Of a stretch of DNA of 28,542 nucleotides, positions 7,340 through 14,599 are shown one piece after another (position 1 is the stretch's first letter; each line of letters begins with the position of its first letter). The DNA is from Actinomycetes bacterium. GTDB lineage: Bacteria > Actinomycetota > Acidimicrobiia > Acidimicrobiales > Palsa-688. The notes under the pieces were generated by a model that saw nothing but the letters and a program-made list of their open reading frames with translations, did no database searches and had not been told where the DNA came from. A program made the translations under genes and the position numbers. The DNA is taken from NCBI GenBank assembly GCA_021816565.1, contig JAKAXN010000009.1, positions 1 through 28,542 on the forward strand. The letters are read 5' to 3'.

Positions 7340-7452
7340 GTCCCACTCCCGGAGGAGCGGGGATGACACCAAAGGCAATGCAACCTCCGCCGGTGGGTTC
7401 GAGGGGGCGGAACCCGGTTCCCGCAACCGGCACAGATCCGCGTACGCGAGTG

Positions 7453-7479
7453 ATACCCGGTGGCCGGTGGGGGATAAAC
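7453..7479 (-). promoter_or_regulatory. SigB/SigF-type promoter for the sigma-factor gene
   Basis: On the minus strand GTTT (7479-7476) is followed by 17 bases and GGGTAT (7458-7453). This matches the GTTT-N15-17-GGGTAT pattern described for actinobacterial SigB/SigF-class factors. It points at the sigma gene about 110 bases away, implying positive autoregulation. Confidence 0.6.
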
Positions 7480-7549
7480 CGCCCACATACCGCCGGCTGG
7501 TCCAGGAGCCCGTACGCATGAAGACCGGGGAAGTGGAAATCACATCTCC

Positions 7550-8302
7550 ATGAGAGCGTTGGTGACCAACGACGACGGCGTGCACTCCGAGGGGTTGCTG
7601 GCCCTGGCCCGGGCTGCCGCCTCCCGGGGCCTCGACGTCACGGTCGTGGCCCCGGCGTTCGACGCCAGCGGCTCCAGCGCCTCCATGACGGCCACCGCGA
7701 GCGACGGGAAGGTGCTGGTCGACCGGGTGGGCGAGGACATCCGCGACGGCAGGGTCACGGTGCTGGGGGTGCAGGGGCCGCCCGCGTTCATAGTGCGGGC
7801 CGCCATGTACGGGGCGTTCGGCCCGGTTCCCGACCTGGTGCTGTCGGGCGTCAACCGGGGTCTCAACACGGGGCGGGCCGTCCTGCACTCGGGCACGGTG
7901 GGCGCCGCGCTCACGGCGGCCAATTACGGCCGGCGGGCTCTGGCCGTGTCGGCCGAGGTGGAGGACGACGACGGGTGCGACCCGCACCCGTCGGTCATCG
8001 CCGCGGCGGTGGAGTGGATCCTGCGGGCTCCGGCCTCCACGGTGCTAAATGTCAACGTGCCGAAGGGCAGCCGGAGGAAGTCCCCGGAGGTGTGCATCAC
8101 CTCGCTGGCGGAGCTCGGGACCGTGCAGGGCAGCGTCTCGGAGGTGACCGGCGAGTTCGTGCCGGTGACCTTCGCCGACTCAGACGACGATCCCCGCTCC
8201 GGAACCGACGCCGCCGCGCTGGGGCGCGGCTGCATCTCGGTCACCGCCATCTGCGCGGTGACCGAGAACACCGGCCTCGACGTGGGCACGCTGCTGCGCT
8301 AG
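7550..8302 (+). CDS. surE: 5'-nucleotidase SurE
   Basis: The 250-aa product has the SurE signature from the first residues: LVTNDDG (NDDG at 7-10, the metal-binding Asp pair), then VVAPAFDASGSSASM, and LSGVNRGLNTGRAVLHSGTV. The last matches the SGxNxGxN...SGTVGAA region that completes the active site. SurE is a cytosolic metal-dependent phosphatase that removes phosphate from nucleoside 5'- or 3'-monophosphates and is linked to stationary-phase survival. The length is typical. The ATG at 7550 fits the family N-terminus, but the purine-rich stretch upstream (GGGGAAGTGG) is rather far for a ribosome site. The gene is divergent from the sigma-factor gene, sharing a 210-base intergenic region. 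Confidence 0.9.
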   Translation: MRALVTNDDGVHSEGLLALARAAASRGLDVTVVAPAFDASGSSASMTATASDGKVLVDRVGEDIRDGRVTVLGVQGPPAFIVRAAMYGAFGPVPDLVLSGVNRGLNTGRAVLHSGTVGAALTAANYGRRALAVSAEVEDDDGCDPHPSVIAAAVEWILRAPASTVLNVNVPKGSRRKSPEVCITSLAELGTVQGSVSEVTGEFVPVTFADSDDDPRSGTDAAALGRGCISVTAICAVTENTGLDVGTLLR

Positions 8303-8324
8303 CAGCCGGGACCGCCCGGAGGCT

Positions 8325-9116
8325 CTACCCGTAGCGCAGGGCCACCGCGGCGGCCGGTTCGTGCACCTTGAAAGCGAACGACTCCTCCAGGTACAGCTGC
8401 ACCTCGGTGTCGGTGTGCCCGGCGTAGCCGAGGGCGAAGTCCCCGCCCGAGACCAGCTCGAAGTCGCCGCCGCGCACGCTCACCACCAGCGCCCCGTCCA
8501 TCACGGGGGCCCACACGACCGGACCGCCCAGGACGGATCGCACGTGCTCGAGGACCGGGTAGCCGCCGTGCTCCGTGGTCTCGATCACCCCGGTGTAGCA
8601 GCGGTCGCCCAGGGCGATGCCGTAGGGCCCCTCGACGCCGGCCCGGCGCAGCACCGCCACCGCCAGGGCCACGTGGCGGGGATAGTTGGAGTAGTCGTCG
8701 CCGATCGGGACCGGTTCGTGCGGGGAGGTTGCGGCCATGCCCGTCTCTCCGTCGAAGACGCTACGGTCCTCGGCTTCGGCGGCCCGGCGGGCCGCGTCGG
8801 TCACCGCCGCGAGGTCCGGGTCGGTGACGCCCCGATCGACAGCGTCGAGTTCGTCGCGGCTGAGGGTGAAGCCGGTGCGGGTCTCGATCAGCGGTCGCAC
8901 CACCCGGGCCCGCATGTCGACCCCGGCCACGGGCGAAACCACCGGTTCGGTGCGACCGTCCGCCTCGGCCGAGTGGGCCCAGCCGCGGGGGCCGGTGAAG
9001 TCGACCAGGGCCCGCGCCGCCAGGAAATGGCGCAGGGCCCGTCCGGCCTCCTGGTCGATCAGCGCCCAGGCTGCGGATCCGATCGGCGCCTGGTCCCTTC
9101 TCAGTCGGTCGGTCAC
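8325..9116 (-). CDS. Encapsulin shell protein (family 1, HK97 fold)
   Basis: The 263-aa product matches family 1 encapsulins (linocin M18-like) throughout. The N-terminal helix APIGSAAWALIDQEAGRALRH is followed by ARALVDFTGPRGW, a central VEGPYGIALGDRCYTGV, and the late YAGHTDTEVQLYLEESFAF. Such proteins assemble into 20-40 nm icosahedral cytosolic compartments that enclose enzymes carrying a short C-terminal tag. The GTG start at 9116 is preceded by GGAGAA and overlaps the TGA of the ferritin-like gene (GTGA), so cargo and shell are translated together. The length suits a T=1 shell. Probable role: iron storage and oxidative-stress protection. Confidence 0.9.
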   Translation of the reverse strand: MTDRLRRDQAPIGSAAWALIDQEAGRALRHFLAARALVDFTGPRGWAHSAEADGRTEPVVSPVAGVDMRARVVRPLIETRTGFTLSRDELDAVDRGVTDPDLAAVTDAARRAAEAEDRSVFDGETGMAATSPHEPVPIGDDYSNYPRHVALAVAVLRRAGVEGPYGIALGDRCYTGVIETTEHGGYPVLEHVRSVLGGPVVWAPVMDGALVVSVRGGDFELVSGGDFALGYAGHTDTEVQLYLEESFAFKVHEPAAAVALRYG

Positions 9117-9478
9117 AGGTTCTCCTTGTCCCGAAGGGCCCCGATGTCCAGCCCGGCGGTGGACGCAGCGCCTGCTTCGTCCTCGCCGGGCTCGAGGTCC
9201 ACTACCGAGCCGGAGCTGAACAGGTACCGACGGAGGTGACCGTCCAGCACCGGGTCCCGCCGCCGCAGCCACTCGAGGACCATCGCCGCGTGCTCCTTCT
9301 CCTCGTCGCGGTTGTGGGCCAGGATGGCCTTCAGCTCCGGGTCGTCGGTGGCGTCGACGCGCTGGTCGTACCAGTCGACGGCCTCGAGCTCCTCCATCAG
9401 CGACGAGATGGCCCGGTGGCGGTCGACCGTCTCGGGCCGGAGCCGGCTGCGTTCCTCGTGAAGGCCTTCGCTGCTCAC
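9113..9478 (-). CDS. Encapsulated ferritin-like protein (EncFtn) with C-terminal targeting peptide
   Basis: This 121-aa protein has two helices of the ferritin-like type: HRAISSLMEELEAVDWYDQR and AILAHNRDEEKEHAAM. The acidic residues and the ExxH in EEKEH match the di-iron ligands of EncFtn, which forms a decameric ferroxidase inside encapsulins. After an acidic linker, the C-terminus ends GLDIGALRDKENL, which resembles the LxIGSLK-type peptide that docks cargo to the shell. I chose the GTG at 9478, which places a TATATA element six bases upstream (leaderless). The 3' end overlaps the encapsulin start. This is an iron-oxidising cargo and shell pair. Confidence 0.88.
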   Translation of the reverse strand: MSSEGLHEERSRLRPETVDRHRAISSLMEELEAVDWYDQRVDATDDPELKAILAHNRDEEKEHAAMVLEWLRRRDPVLDGHLRRYLFSSGSVVDLEPGEDEAGAASTAGLDIGALRDKENL

Positions 9479-9484
9479 CGCGCC

Positions 9485-9490
9485 TATATA
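9485..9490 (-). promoter_or_regulatory. -10 element of a leaderless encapsulin-operon mRNA
   Basis: TATATA lies six bases before the GTG of the ferritin-like gene, so transcription would start at or next to the start codon. It overlaps a GGGTAT (9493-9488 on the minus strand), but no GTTT is found at the SigB spacing, so I favour a housekeeping-type promoter. Confidence 0.45.
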
Positions 9491-9538
9491 CCCGCCGACC
9501 CCGCCGCTGTCCCCACCGCCGGGATCTAGCCTGGGCCG

Positions 9539-10888
9539 GTGCCCGAGGACCTCTTCGAAGCTGCGCTGCAGGAACGGATGGCGGAGCGGGCTCCCCTCGC
9601 CGCCCGCATGCGGCCCCGCCGCCTCGACGAGATCATCGGCCAGCAGCACCTGATCGGCCCGGGCGGACCGCTCCGGGCGCTGATCGAGTCGGACCGGCTG
9701 TCCTCCGTGGTGCTGTGGGGGCCGCCCGGCACCGGCAAGACCACCCTGGCCAACGTGGTCGCCGACCAGACGGCCCGGGAGTTCGTGTCCCTCTCGGCGG
9801 TGACCGCCGGGGTCAAGGACGTGCGTGAGGTGCTCGACGGCGCCAGGCGCCGGCTGGGCGAGAACGGCCGGGGCACCATCCTGTTCCTCGACGAGGTGCA
9901 CCGCTTCAACAAGAGCCAGCAGGATGCCCTCCTGCCCGGGGTGGAGGCCGGGATCATCACCCTCATCGGAGCCACGACGGAGAACCCGTTCTTCGAGGTG
10001 AACGCCCCGCTGCTCAGCCGCTCGACGGTGTTCCGGCTGGAGCCTCTCGACCAGGACGAGTTGCGCCAGGTGGTGGAGCGGGCCCTCCGCCACGAGCAGG
10101 CCACGATCACCGTCGAGGCCCAGCACCACCTGACCGACCTGGCCGGCGGCGACGCCCGGGCCGCCCTCACCGCCCTGGAGATGGCCCTGGCGTTGGCCGA
10201 AGCCGACGAGCGGCGGGAGATCGGCCTGGCCGACGTGGAGCGGGCCCGCCAGTCCCGGGTGCTGCGATACGGCCAGGACGAGCACTACGACGTCATATCG
10301 GCGTTCATCAAGTCCATCCGGGGGTCCGATCCCGACGCCGGGCTGTACTGGCTGGCCCGCATGCTGCAGGCCGGCGAGGACGCCCGCTTCATCGCCCGCC
10401 GCCTGGTGATCCTGGCCTCGGAGGATGTGGGAGCGGCCGATTCGATGGGCCTGGTGGTGGCCGACGCCGCGGCCCGGGCGGTGGAGTTCGTGGGGCTGCC
10501 CGAAGCGCAGCTCAACCTGGCCCACGCGGTCGTCTACCTGGCCACCGCGCCCAAGTCCAACACCGTCACCTCGGCCCTCAGCCGGGCCTTCGAGGACGTG
10601 GCCGGACGGCCGGCGGGACCGGTCCCGGCCCCGCTGCGCTCGGTGCACCCGTACCAGGCCCGGAAGATGAAGGAGGGGGGAGGGTACATGTACCCGCACA
10701 ACGATCCCTCCGGCTTCGTGGCCCAGGAGTACCGGCCCCCGGAGGTGGCGGGCCGGGTGTACTACCGGCCGTCGCCGCACGGTTCGGAGATGGAGATCGG
10801 CCGGAGGCTGCGGGAGTGGTGGGGCGACTCGGCCTACGAAGGTGAGGAGTGGTGGCGCTTCGCCAAGTTCCACGACCCGTCGCGCTGA
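9539..10888 (+). CDS. rarA: Replication-associated recombination protein RarA (MgsA)
   Basis: The 449-aa AAA+ ATPase has Walker A GPPGTGKT (61-68), Walker B ILFLDEVHRFNKSQQD, the sensor region LIGATTENPFFEVN, and LLSRSTVFRLEPL. The C-terminal part has RYGQDEHYDVISAFIKSIRGSDPDAGLYWLARM, a RarA/WRNIP1 signature, and the family end with YPHNDPSGF. RarA is a tetrameric clamp-loader-like ATPase acting at stalled replication forks. The length is typical. The GTG start at 9539 has no ribosome site, but TAGCCT lies six bases upstream, so the mRNA may be leaderless. It is divergent from the encapsulin operon across 60 bases. In many bacteria rarA lies near alaS; I cannot see that here. Confidence 0.92.
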   Translation: MPEDLFEAALQERMAERAPLAARMRPRRLDEIIGQQHLIGPGGPLRALIESDRLSSVVLWGPPGTGKTTLANVVADQTAREFVSLSAVTAGVKDVREVLDGARRRLGENGRGTILFLDEVHRFNKSQQDALLPGVEAGIITLIGATTENPFFEVNAPLLSRSTVFRLEPLDQDELRQVVERALRHEQATITVEAQHHLTDLAGGDARAALTALEMALALAEADERREIGLADVERARQSRVLRYGQDEHYDVISAFIKSIRGSDPDAGLYWLARMLQAGEDARFIARRLVILASEDVGAADSMGLVVADAAARAVEFVGLPEAQLNLAHAVVYLATAPKSNTVTSALSRAFEDVAGRPAGPVPAPLRSVHPYQARKMKEGGGYMYPHNDPSGFVAQEYRPPEVAGRVYYRPSPHGSEMEIGRRLREWWGDSAYEGEEWWRFAKFHDPSR

Positions 10889-10932
10889 GCGGTCACGACG
10901 TCATCCCGCCCAGGCCGACCAGCGCCCGGGCG

Positions 10933-11949
10933 TCACTCGGGCATCAGCTGCGACGCTGCGGGGAGCCCGGCCACGAAGTCGTCGAGCAGCCGGGCCACCT
11001 CCACCGGGCGCTCCTGCATCAGCTGGTGTCCGGCCCCGGGGAGGACCTCGAGGCGCGAGCCGGGGAGGAACCGGGCGATGCGCCGCGCCGCCCACACCGG
11101 CGTCAGGAGGTCCCGGGACCCGACCAGCACCAGGGAGGGGGTCCGGGTGGCGCCGAGCGCCTCCCGGGCGTCGTGGTCCAGAAGGTCGATGCCCGAGGGC
11201 AGCGACGTGGACTGGGGCACCTCCTGCAGGAACCGGCGTACCTGGTCCACAGCCCGGGCCGACGGCCTGGCGCCGAAGGCCAGCCGGGCCAGGAACCAAG
11301 ACAGGTCATCCTCGCCGGCCTTCCACTGCGGCACCGGGCGCCCGGACTCGAACCGGCGGCGCAGCCGGCGGCCCAGGGCCTGGGCGACGGGCAGGGCCGG
11401 CCGGGGCAGTAGCTGGTAGGCCGCGGTGTCCATGAAGACGAGGCCGGCCACCCGCTCGGCCAGGTGGTCGGGGAAGTCGGCGGCGTACTCCATCAGGATC
11501 ATGCCGCCCATCGAGTGCCCGACGATGACGGCATCGCGCAGATCGAAGTGCTCCACCACCGCGGCCACGTCGCGGGCGGCCACCTTGCGGCCGAACCCGG
11601 CGCTGCCGGCGCTCGACGCCCCGTGCCCGCGCACGTCCATGGCGAGCACCCGGTACCGATCGGCCAGCATGTGGAGCTGCGGCGACCACACCCCGGCCTG
11701 GAGGGTGATGCCGTGGATGAGCAGCAGGGGCCGTCCGGCGCCCCGCTCGATCAGCCGGATGGACCCCCCGTCGGGCGCGGCCACCTCGTGCTCCACCAGG
11801 TCCGCCGGCAGGTCGAACAGAGGGTCGAGGTCGGGGTCGCTGCTGGCCTTCAGCGACTGGACCGAGCGGTGGACGGCCGCCCGGCCGCCCGCCACGGCGG
11901 CGGCGGTGACGGCGGCTCCAGCGACCAGCTTCCGGGTGGTGGGGGTCAT
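10933..11949 (-). CDS. Alpha/beta hydrolase
   Basis: The 338-aa product has the hydrolase pattern: the oxyanion-hole region LLLIHGITLQAGVW, then VLAMDVRGHGAS, the nucleophile elbow GHSMGG (Ser146), a late acid in LVGSRDLLTP, and the catalytic His in GAGHQLMQERP. A hydrophobic N-terminus (LVAGAAVTAAAVAGG, 8-22) after basic residues looks like a signal anchor, so it may be membrane-attached or exported. A variable cap (about 175-250) would set specificity. The substrate (ester, lactone or epoxide) cannot be told from the sequence. It is monocistronic, tail to tail with rarA across 44 bases. Confidence 0.85.
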   Translation of the reverse strand: MTPTTRKLVAGAAVTAAAVAGGRAAVHRSVQSLKASSDPDLDPLFDLPADLVEHEVAAPDGGSIRLIERGAGRPLLLIHGITLQAGVWSPQLHMLADRYRVLAMDVRGHGASSAGSAGFGRKVAARDVAAVVEHFDLRDAVIVGHSMGGMILMEYAADFPDHLAERVAGLVFMDTAAYQLLPRPALPVAQALGRRLRRRFESGRPVPQWKAGEDDLSWFLARLAFGARPSARAVDQVRRFLQEVPQSTSLPSGIDLLDHDAREALGATRTPSLVLVGSRDLLTPVWAARRIARFLPGSRLEVLPGAGHQLMQERPVEVARLLDDFVAGLPAASQLMPE

Positions 11950-12009
11950 GGCCTACTCGTTTAGCCCAAGAGTGGCGTATTCCTCCACCGTGGCCGGGGA
12001 CCGGCCAAC

Positions 12010-12022
12010 GGGCCTTCGGCCC
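12010..12022. promoter_or_regulatory. 13-nt palindrome GGGCCTTCGGCCC, possible operator
   Basis: The palindrome lies 55 bases before a small gene. A nearly identical copy (GGGCCTACGGCCC) lies at 16141-16153, ahead of the sulfur operon. It could be a regulator site related in form to DosR-type boxes (GGGACT...AGTCCC) or just a stable RNA hairpin. Confidence 0.35.
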
Positions 12023-12076
12023 CTGTCCTGCGGCCGGGCCGGTAGCCGACCATGGGAACGGAAGAGGAGAACGGTG

Positions 12077-12367
12077 ATGTCGCAGTGCCATGACCATTAC
12101 GAGTTCGGCGGGTACCCCGAGCCCGGTCCGGTTCCCCCCGCCCTGACCGATGAGGCGCCCTGCCACGACTGCTACGGGCCCGACGCAGGCCGCCCGGCCC
12201 CTCAACGGCGGTCCCGGCGGAAGAGCCGTCGCCGGCCCGGCCGGTCCCCCGGCGGGTCGTCCCCGGCGCCGGCCGGCGCCCGGGCCGGGTCGACTGCGTC
12301 GGTGACCGGGTCGCCGGTCGGGGGCGGGGGCCACACCGCCACCGGCCCGGCGGGCGGTAGTTCGTAA
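12077..12367 (+). CDS. Small hypothetical protein with CHDHY/CHDCY motifs
   Basis: I do not recognise this 96-aa protein. Its N-terminal half has two related motifs, CHDHY (residues 4-8) and CHDCYG (29-34), which could bind metal. A basic stretch (RRSRRKSRRRPGR) and a low-complexity Gly/Ser/Pro tail follow. The ATG at 12077 is well supported by GAGGAG about nine bases upstream. Its last 166 bases overlap the end of the opposite-strand frame at 12202-12582. The tail looks less protein-like than the N-terminus, so the true 3' coding signal in the overlap may belong to the other strand. A palindrome shared with the sulfur operon lies upstream. Confidence 0.45.
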   Translation: MSQCHDHYEFGGYPEPGPVPPALTDEAPCHDCYGPDAGRPAPQRRSRRKSRRRPGRSPGGSSPAPAGARAGSTASVTGSPVGGGGHTATGPAGGSS

Positions 12368-12582
12368 TCGGGTTCCGCCGCTCCGGGGTCGGCGCCACCA
12401 TCGCCGATCGCAGGGTCGCACCGGTGGGCCGCTCCCCGTCTGCGCCGAGTGGGCGGGGGCGGCGGGGGTTGACGCGTCGCCTGGTTGAACTCCGTCAGGA
12501 ACGACATCAGCTGGCCCTGGTCAGGGCCGGTAGCCGGGCCGTCCGGTCCGCCCGCACGCGGTCCGCCATCGACTGCGCCCAT
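12202..12582 (-). CDS. Hypothetical proline-rich small protein
   Basis: The frame encodes about 126 aa. A Gly/Pro-rich start is followed by MSFLTEFNQATRQ, a run of six prolines, a basic patch, and an acidic Pro-rich tail ending RRRLFRRDRR. Third codon positions are GC-rich across the frame, including where it overlaps the plus-strand gene. I do not recognise a family. The start is uncertain: GTG/ATG at 12585/12582 lack a good ribosome site, and an internal ATG at 12507 would give a shorter product. It could be a disordered protein or a spurious frame. Confidence 0.35.
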   Translation of the reverse strand: MGAVDGGPRAGGPDGPATGPDQGQLMSFLTEFNQATRQPPPPPPTRRRRGAAHRCDPAIGDGGADPGAAEPDYELPPAGPVAVWPPPPTGDPVTDAVDPARAPAGAGDDPPGDRPGRRRLFRRDRR

Positions 12583-12609
12583 CACCCAATTCCATCGTTT
12601 CGCGCCGTT

Positions 12610-12624
12610 GCCCCCTTTAGGGGC
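12610..12624. promoter_or_regulatory. Short palindrome in a divergent intergenic region
   Basis: GCCCC and GGGGC flank CTTTA in the 135-base region between the divergent frames starting at 12582 and 12718. This may be an operator or part of a leader hairpin. Apart from a nearby GGGT-CT-ACCC hairpin I see nothing else in the region. Confidence 0.25.
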
Positions 12625-12717
12625 CTCCGGGTGGGTCTACCCGCAGAGGAAGCGGACGAACCGGACCCCTCGGCCGCCGGCGGTTGAGCCGGACCCCGGA
12701 GGGGTACCGATGGGGCG

Positions 12718-13317
12718 ATGAGTCCCCGGAGAACAGCGGTCGCCCTGGCCGGCGTGGCCGCGCTGGCTGCGGCCGGGACCGGCGCCGGGCTGGCCGTGTC
12801 CGCGCCACGGAGCGCCTCGGCGGGCTCGTCCCGGCCTGCTGCGGCCACGCCGGCATCCCAGCCCGATCCGGGGCCGGTCCCCTCCTCGCCGACCGGGGCA
12901 GTGTGCCCGGCGGGGGGGCTGCGCTGGACAACTTCGACCTTCAGCGCCGTGCCGGTCGACCCGCAGGCCGGCTACTGGATGGTCCAGGAGCGGGGAACCG
13001 TCGTCAACCGCTCCGCTTCGGCCATCATCGTGGGCGACGGGGTGGCCCGCGTCGGGCGCGGCATCAGCCGCGGCTCGGGGCCGGCCGCGGTTGTGGACCT
13101 GCCGCTGACCCCGCTCGGAGATCTCGTCCTGGCCCCCGGAGGGGAGGAGGCCTACAGCGGGGCGGTGCTGGTCCAGAGCCGGTCCGAGCCGGCCGACATG
13201 GGCCTGGGCCTCTCCGACTCCACCTGGGCGGCTCCGGCGCCCGGTCCGGGCTGCCCGCCGCCGACCGGGAGCTACCCCGGCCCGGCCGGCCTCGCCGCCG
13301 CCACCCGCCTGGAGTAG
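12718..13317 (+). CDS. Secreted hypothetical protein (199 aa)
   Basis: The N-terminus is a clear Sec-type signal: MSPRRTAVA, then a long Ala/Gly/Val core ending near SAPRSASA. A Ser/Pro/Ala-rich spacer (about 35-60) leads to a beta-rich domain with a Cys at each end (AVCPAGG and GPGCPPP), which may form a disulfide. The phrase YWMVQERGTVVNRSASAIIVG suggests a small immunoglobulin-like or copper-chaperone-like beta sandwich, but I cannot name a family. The start ATG follows GGAGGGG at a rather long distance, and an in-frame alternative is not obvious. It ends tail to tail with the acyltransferase across a small GC-rich hairpin. Confidence 0.6.
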   Translation: MSPRRTAVALAGVAALAAAGTGAGLAVSAPRSASAGSSRPAAATPASQPDPGPVPSSPTGAVCPAGGLRWTTSTFSAVPVDPQAGYWMVQERGTVVNRSASAIIVGDGVARVGRGISRGSGPAAVVDLPLTPLGDLVLAPGGEEAYSGAVLVQSRSEPADMGLGLSDSTWAAPAPGPGCPPPTGSYPGPAGLAAATRLE

Positions 13318-13335
13318 CCGACCGCCTGGAGCGCC

Positions 13336-13355
13336 GGCCGGGGTCTACTCCGGCC
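13336..13355. terminator. Weak convergent hairpin
   Basis: GGCCGG and CCGGCC flank an 8-nt loop between the convergent genes ending at 13317 and 13345. The stem is short (6 bp) and has no T-tract, so its termination role is uncertain. Confidence 0.3.
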
Positions 13356-13950
13356 CGGCCAGGTGATCCCCCTCGGGGGCCAACGAGTCGGTGGAGCGGA
13401 TGCGGCGGGCCGGGACCCCGCCGTAGATGAATCCGGGCTCGCACTTGCCCGTCACCACGGACCCGGCAGCCAGCACGCAGCCGTCGCCCACCACGGCGCC
13501 GGGGAGCAGAACACACCGGGCCCCGATCCACACGCGGTCCCCCACCGTGACCGGCCGGCTGGACACGTGCCTGAGCACCCCGCCGGCCCCGTCGCCGGAG
13601 TGGAAGCTCGTGACGAACGCCGTCTCGGGCCCCACCATGCAGTGCTCGCCGATCTCGATGAGGCCCCCACCCTCGAAACTGCAGCCGAGGGAGACGGAGG
13701 TCTGGCGGCCGATACGTATGTTGCTGTTGTAGATGCGCTGCCCGGCGGCGATGTCGGGGGTGGCGAACTGAAGACCGGCCAGCCGGTAGACCACGAAGCG
13801 GACGACCCGGGGCAGGAAGTGACTGCCTCCGATGACGTTGCGGATGAGGTGCAGCCACGCCGCGACCAGATCGAGCCGCAGGCTCTCGACCAGCGCGCCG
13901 ATACTGCGGTTGGACCGCGCTGCCCCTGCTCCGGTGCCCATCACAGACAT
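13345..13950 (-). CDS. Hexapeptide-repeat acyltransferase (LbH, maltose O-acetyltransferase-like)
   Basis: The 201-aa product has an N-terminal helical part and then a left-handed beta-helix from about residue 70. The imperfect hexapeptides include IRIGRQTSVSLGCSF, LIEIGEHCMVG, VTVGDRVWIGARCVLLPGAVVG and VLAAGSVVTG. The likely catalytic His is 117 (TSFHSG). Such enzymes are trimeric and move acetyl or other acyl groups from CoA to sugars or polysaccharide precursors. I chose ATG 13950, about eight bases after AAGGTG. The open frame extends further upstream, but that part crosses a palindromic operator and does not look like protein. It is divergent from a PadR-type regulator that may control it. 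Confidence 0.78.
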   Translation of the reverse strand: MSVMGTGAGAARSNRSIGALVESLRLDLVAAWLHLIRNVIGGSHFLPRVVRFVVYRLAGLQFATPDIAAGQRIYNSNIRIGRQTSVSLGCSFEGGGLIEIGEHCMVGPETAFVTSFHSGDGAGGVLRHVSSRPVTVGDRVWIGARCVLLPGAVVGDGCVLAAGSVVTGKCEPGFIYGGVPARRIRSTDSLAPEGDHLAGPE

Positions 13951-13985
13951 TTTCGGCACCTTAAGACAATTCTCCTGTTTCGGCA

Positions 13986-14003
13986 CCTCCATCCGGATGG
14001 AGG
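13986..14003. promoter_or_regulatory. Perfect 18-bp palindrome, probable PadR operator
   Basis: CCTCCATCCGGATGGAGG reads the same on both strands. It sits 35 bases before the acyltransferase start and 23 bases before the PadR-type start, overlapping the likely promoter region of both. This is the expected place for an autoregulatory operator bound by a dimeric winged-helix protein. Confidence 0.55.
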
Positions 14004-14026
14004 CCCAGCGCCTACCTTGATGGCCC

Positions 14027-14587
14027 ATGGCCGGGACCTCATCGGCGCCCAACCCCGACGGCAGGCTGTCACTGGCCGAGCAGGTGGTTCTGGCCCTGGT
14101 CGCGGAGGGCTCCCCGCACGGCTTCGCGGTGGCCCGGCTGCTGGCCCCCGACGGGGAGGTGGGGCGCGTCTACAGCGTGGCCCGCCCCGCCGTGTACCGC
14201 GCCATCGACCGCCTGGTGGAAGGCGGCCTGATCGAATCGCTGGGGGCGGAGCCGGGCGACCGGGGACCCAAGCGCACCCCGGTCAGGGTGACCGCCGCCG
14301 GGCGGCGGGCGGCGGATGGCTGGCTGGGCCAGCCGGTAGCCCACATCAGGGACCTGAGGACCGAGTTCCTGGCCAAGCTGGCCATCCTGCACCGGCAGGG
14401 CCAGGACCCGGCGGCGCTGGTCGAGGGCCAGATCTCGGTGGTGGAGCCCATCGTGGAGGCCCTGGCCGACCGGCTGGGCTCGGCGAGCGGGTTCGACCGG
14501 TCCCTGGCCCTGTGGCGGCTGCGCTCGGGGCAGGCGGCCCTGCGCTTCCTGGAGGATCTGCGGGCCGCCACGGCTCCCGGACGCTAG
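14027..14587 (+). CDS. PadR-family transcriptional regulator
   Basis: The 186-aa protein has an N-terminal winged helix of the PadR type: LSLAEQVVLALVAEGSPHGFAVARLL, then VGRVYSVARPAVYRAIDRLVEGGLIES, and the wing GPKRTPVRVTAAGRRAADGWL. A C-terminal helical dimerisation part (about 95-180) with LRTEFLAKLAILHRQGQDP follows, as in Vir-like PadR proteins. Most PadR proteins are repressors released by small aromatic ligands or stress. The ATG at 14027 has no ribosome site but a TACCTT eight bases upstream, suggesting a near-leaderless mRNA. Probable target: itself and the divergent acyltransferase. Confidence 0.85.
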   Translation: MAGTSSAPNPDGRLSLAEQVVLALVAEGSPHGFAVARLLAPDGEVGRVYSVARPAVYRAIDRLVEGGLIESLGAEPGDRGPKRTPVRVTAAGRRAADGWLGQPVAHIRDLRTEFLAKLAILHRQGQDPAALVEGQISVVEPIVEALADRLGSASGFDRSLALWRLRSGQAALRFLEDLRAATAPGR

Positions 14588-14599
14588 AGCCCCGGAGGG

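Noticed and set aside
7518..7553. An 11-codon frame whose stop overlaps the surE ATG (ATGA)
   Set aside because: It could be a leader peptide, but it has no ribosome site and no attenuation-type codon run; chance is enough to explain it.
6113..7987. Extending the sigma-factor gene upstream to 7987
   Set aside because: The extra part lies antisense to surE, is low-complexity, and crosses the SigB-type promoter. The ATG at 7339 has a ribosome site.
9488..9493. GGGTAT before the encapsulin operon as a SigB-type promoter
   Set aside because: No GTTT-like -35 element at 15-17 bases upstream; the overlapping TATATA explains the start better.
9113..10873. A 586-residue minus-strand frame over rarA
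   Set aside because: Only the final 121 codons encode the ferritin-like cargo; upstream of 9478 it is the antisense of rarA with His/Gly/Arg-rich composition.
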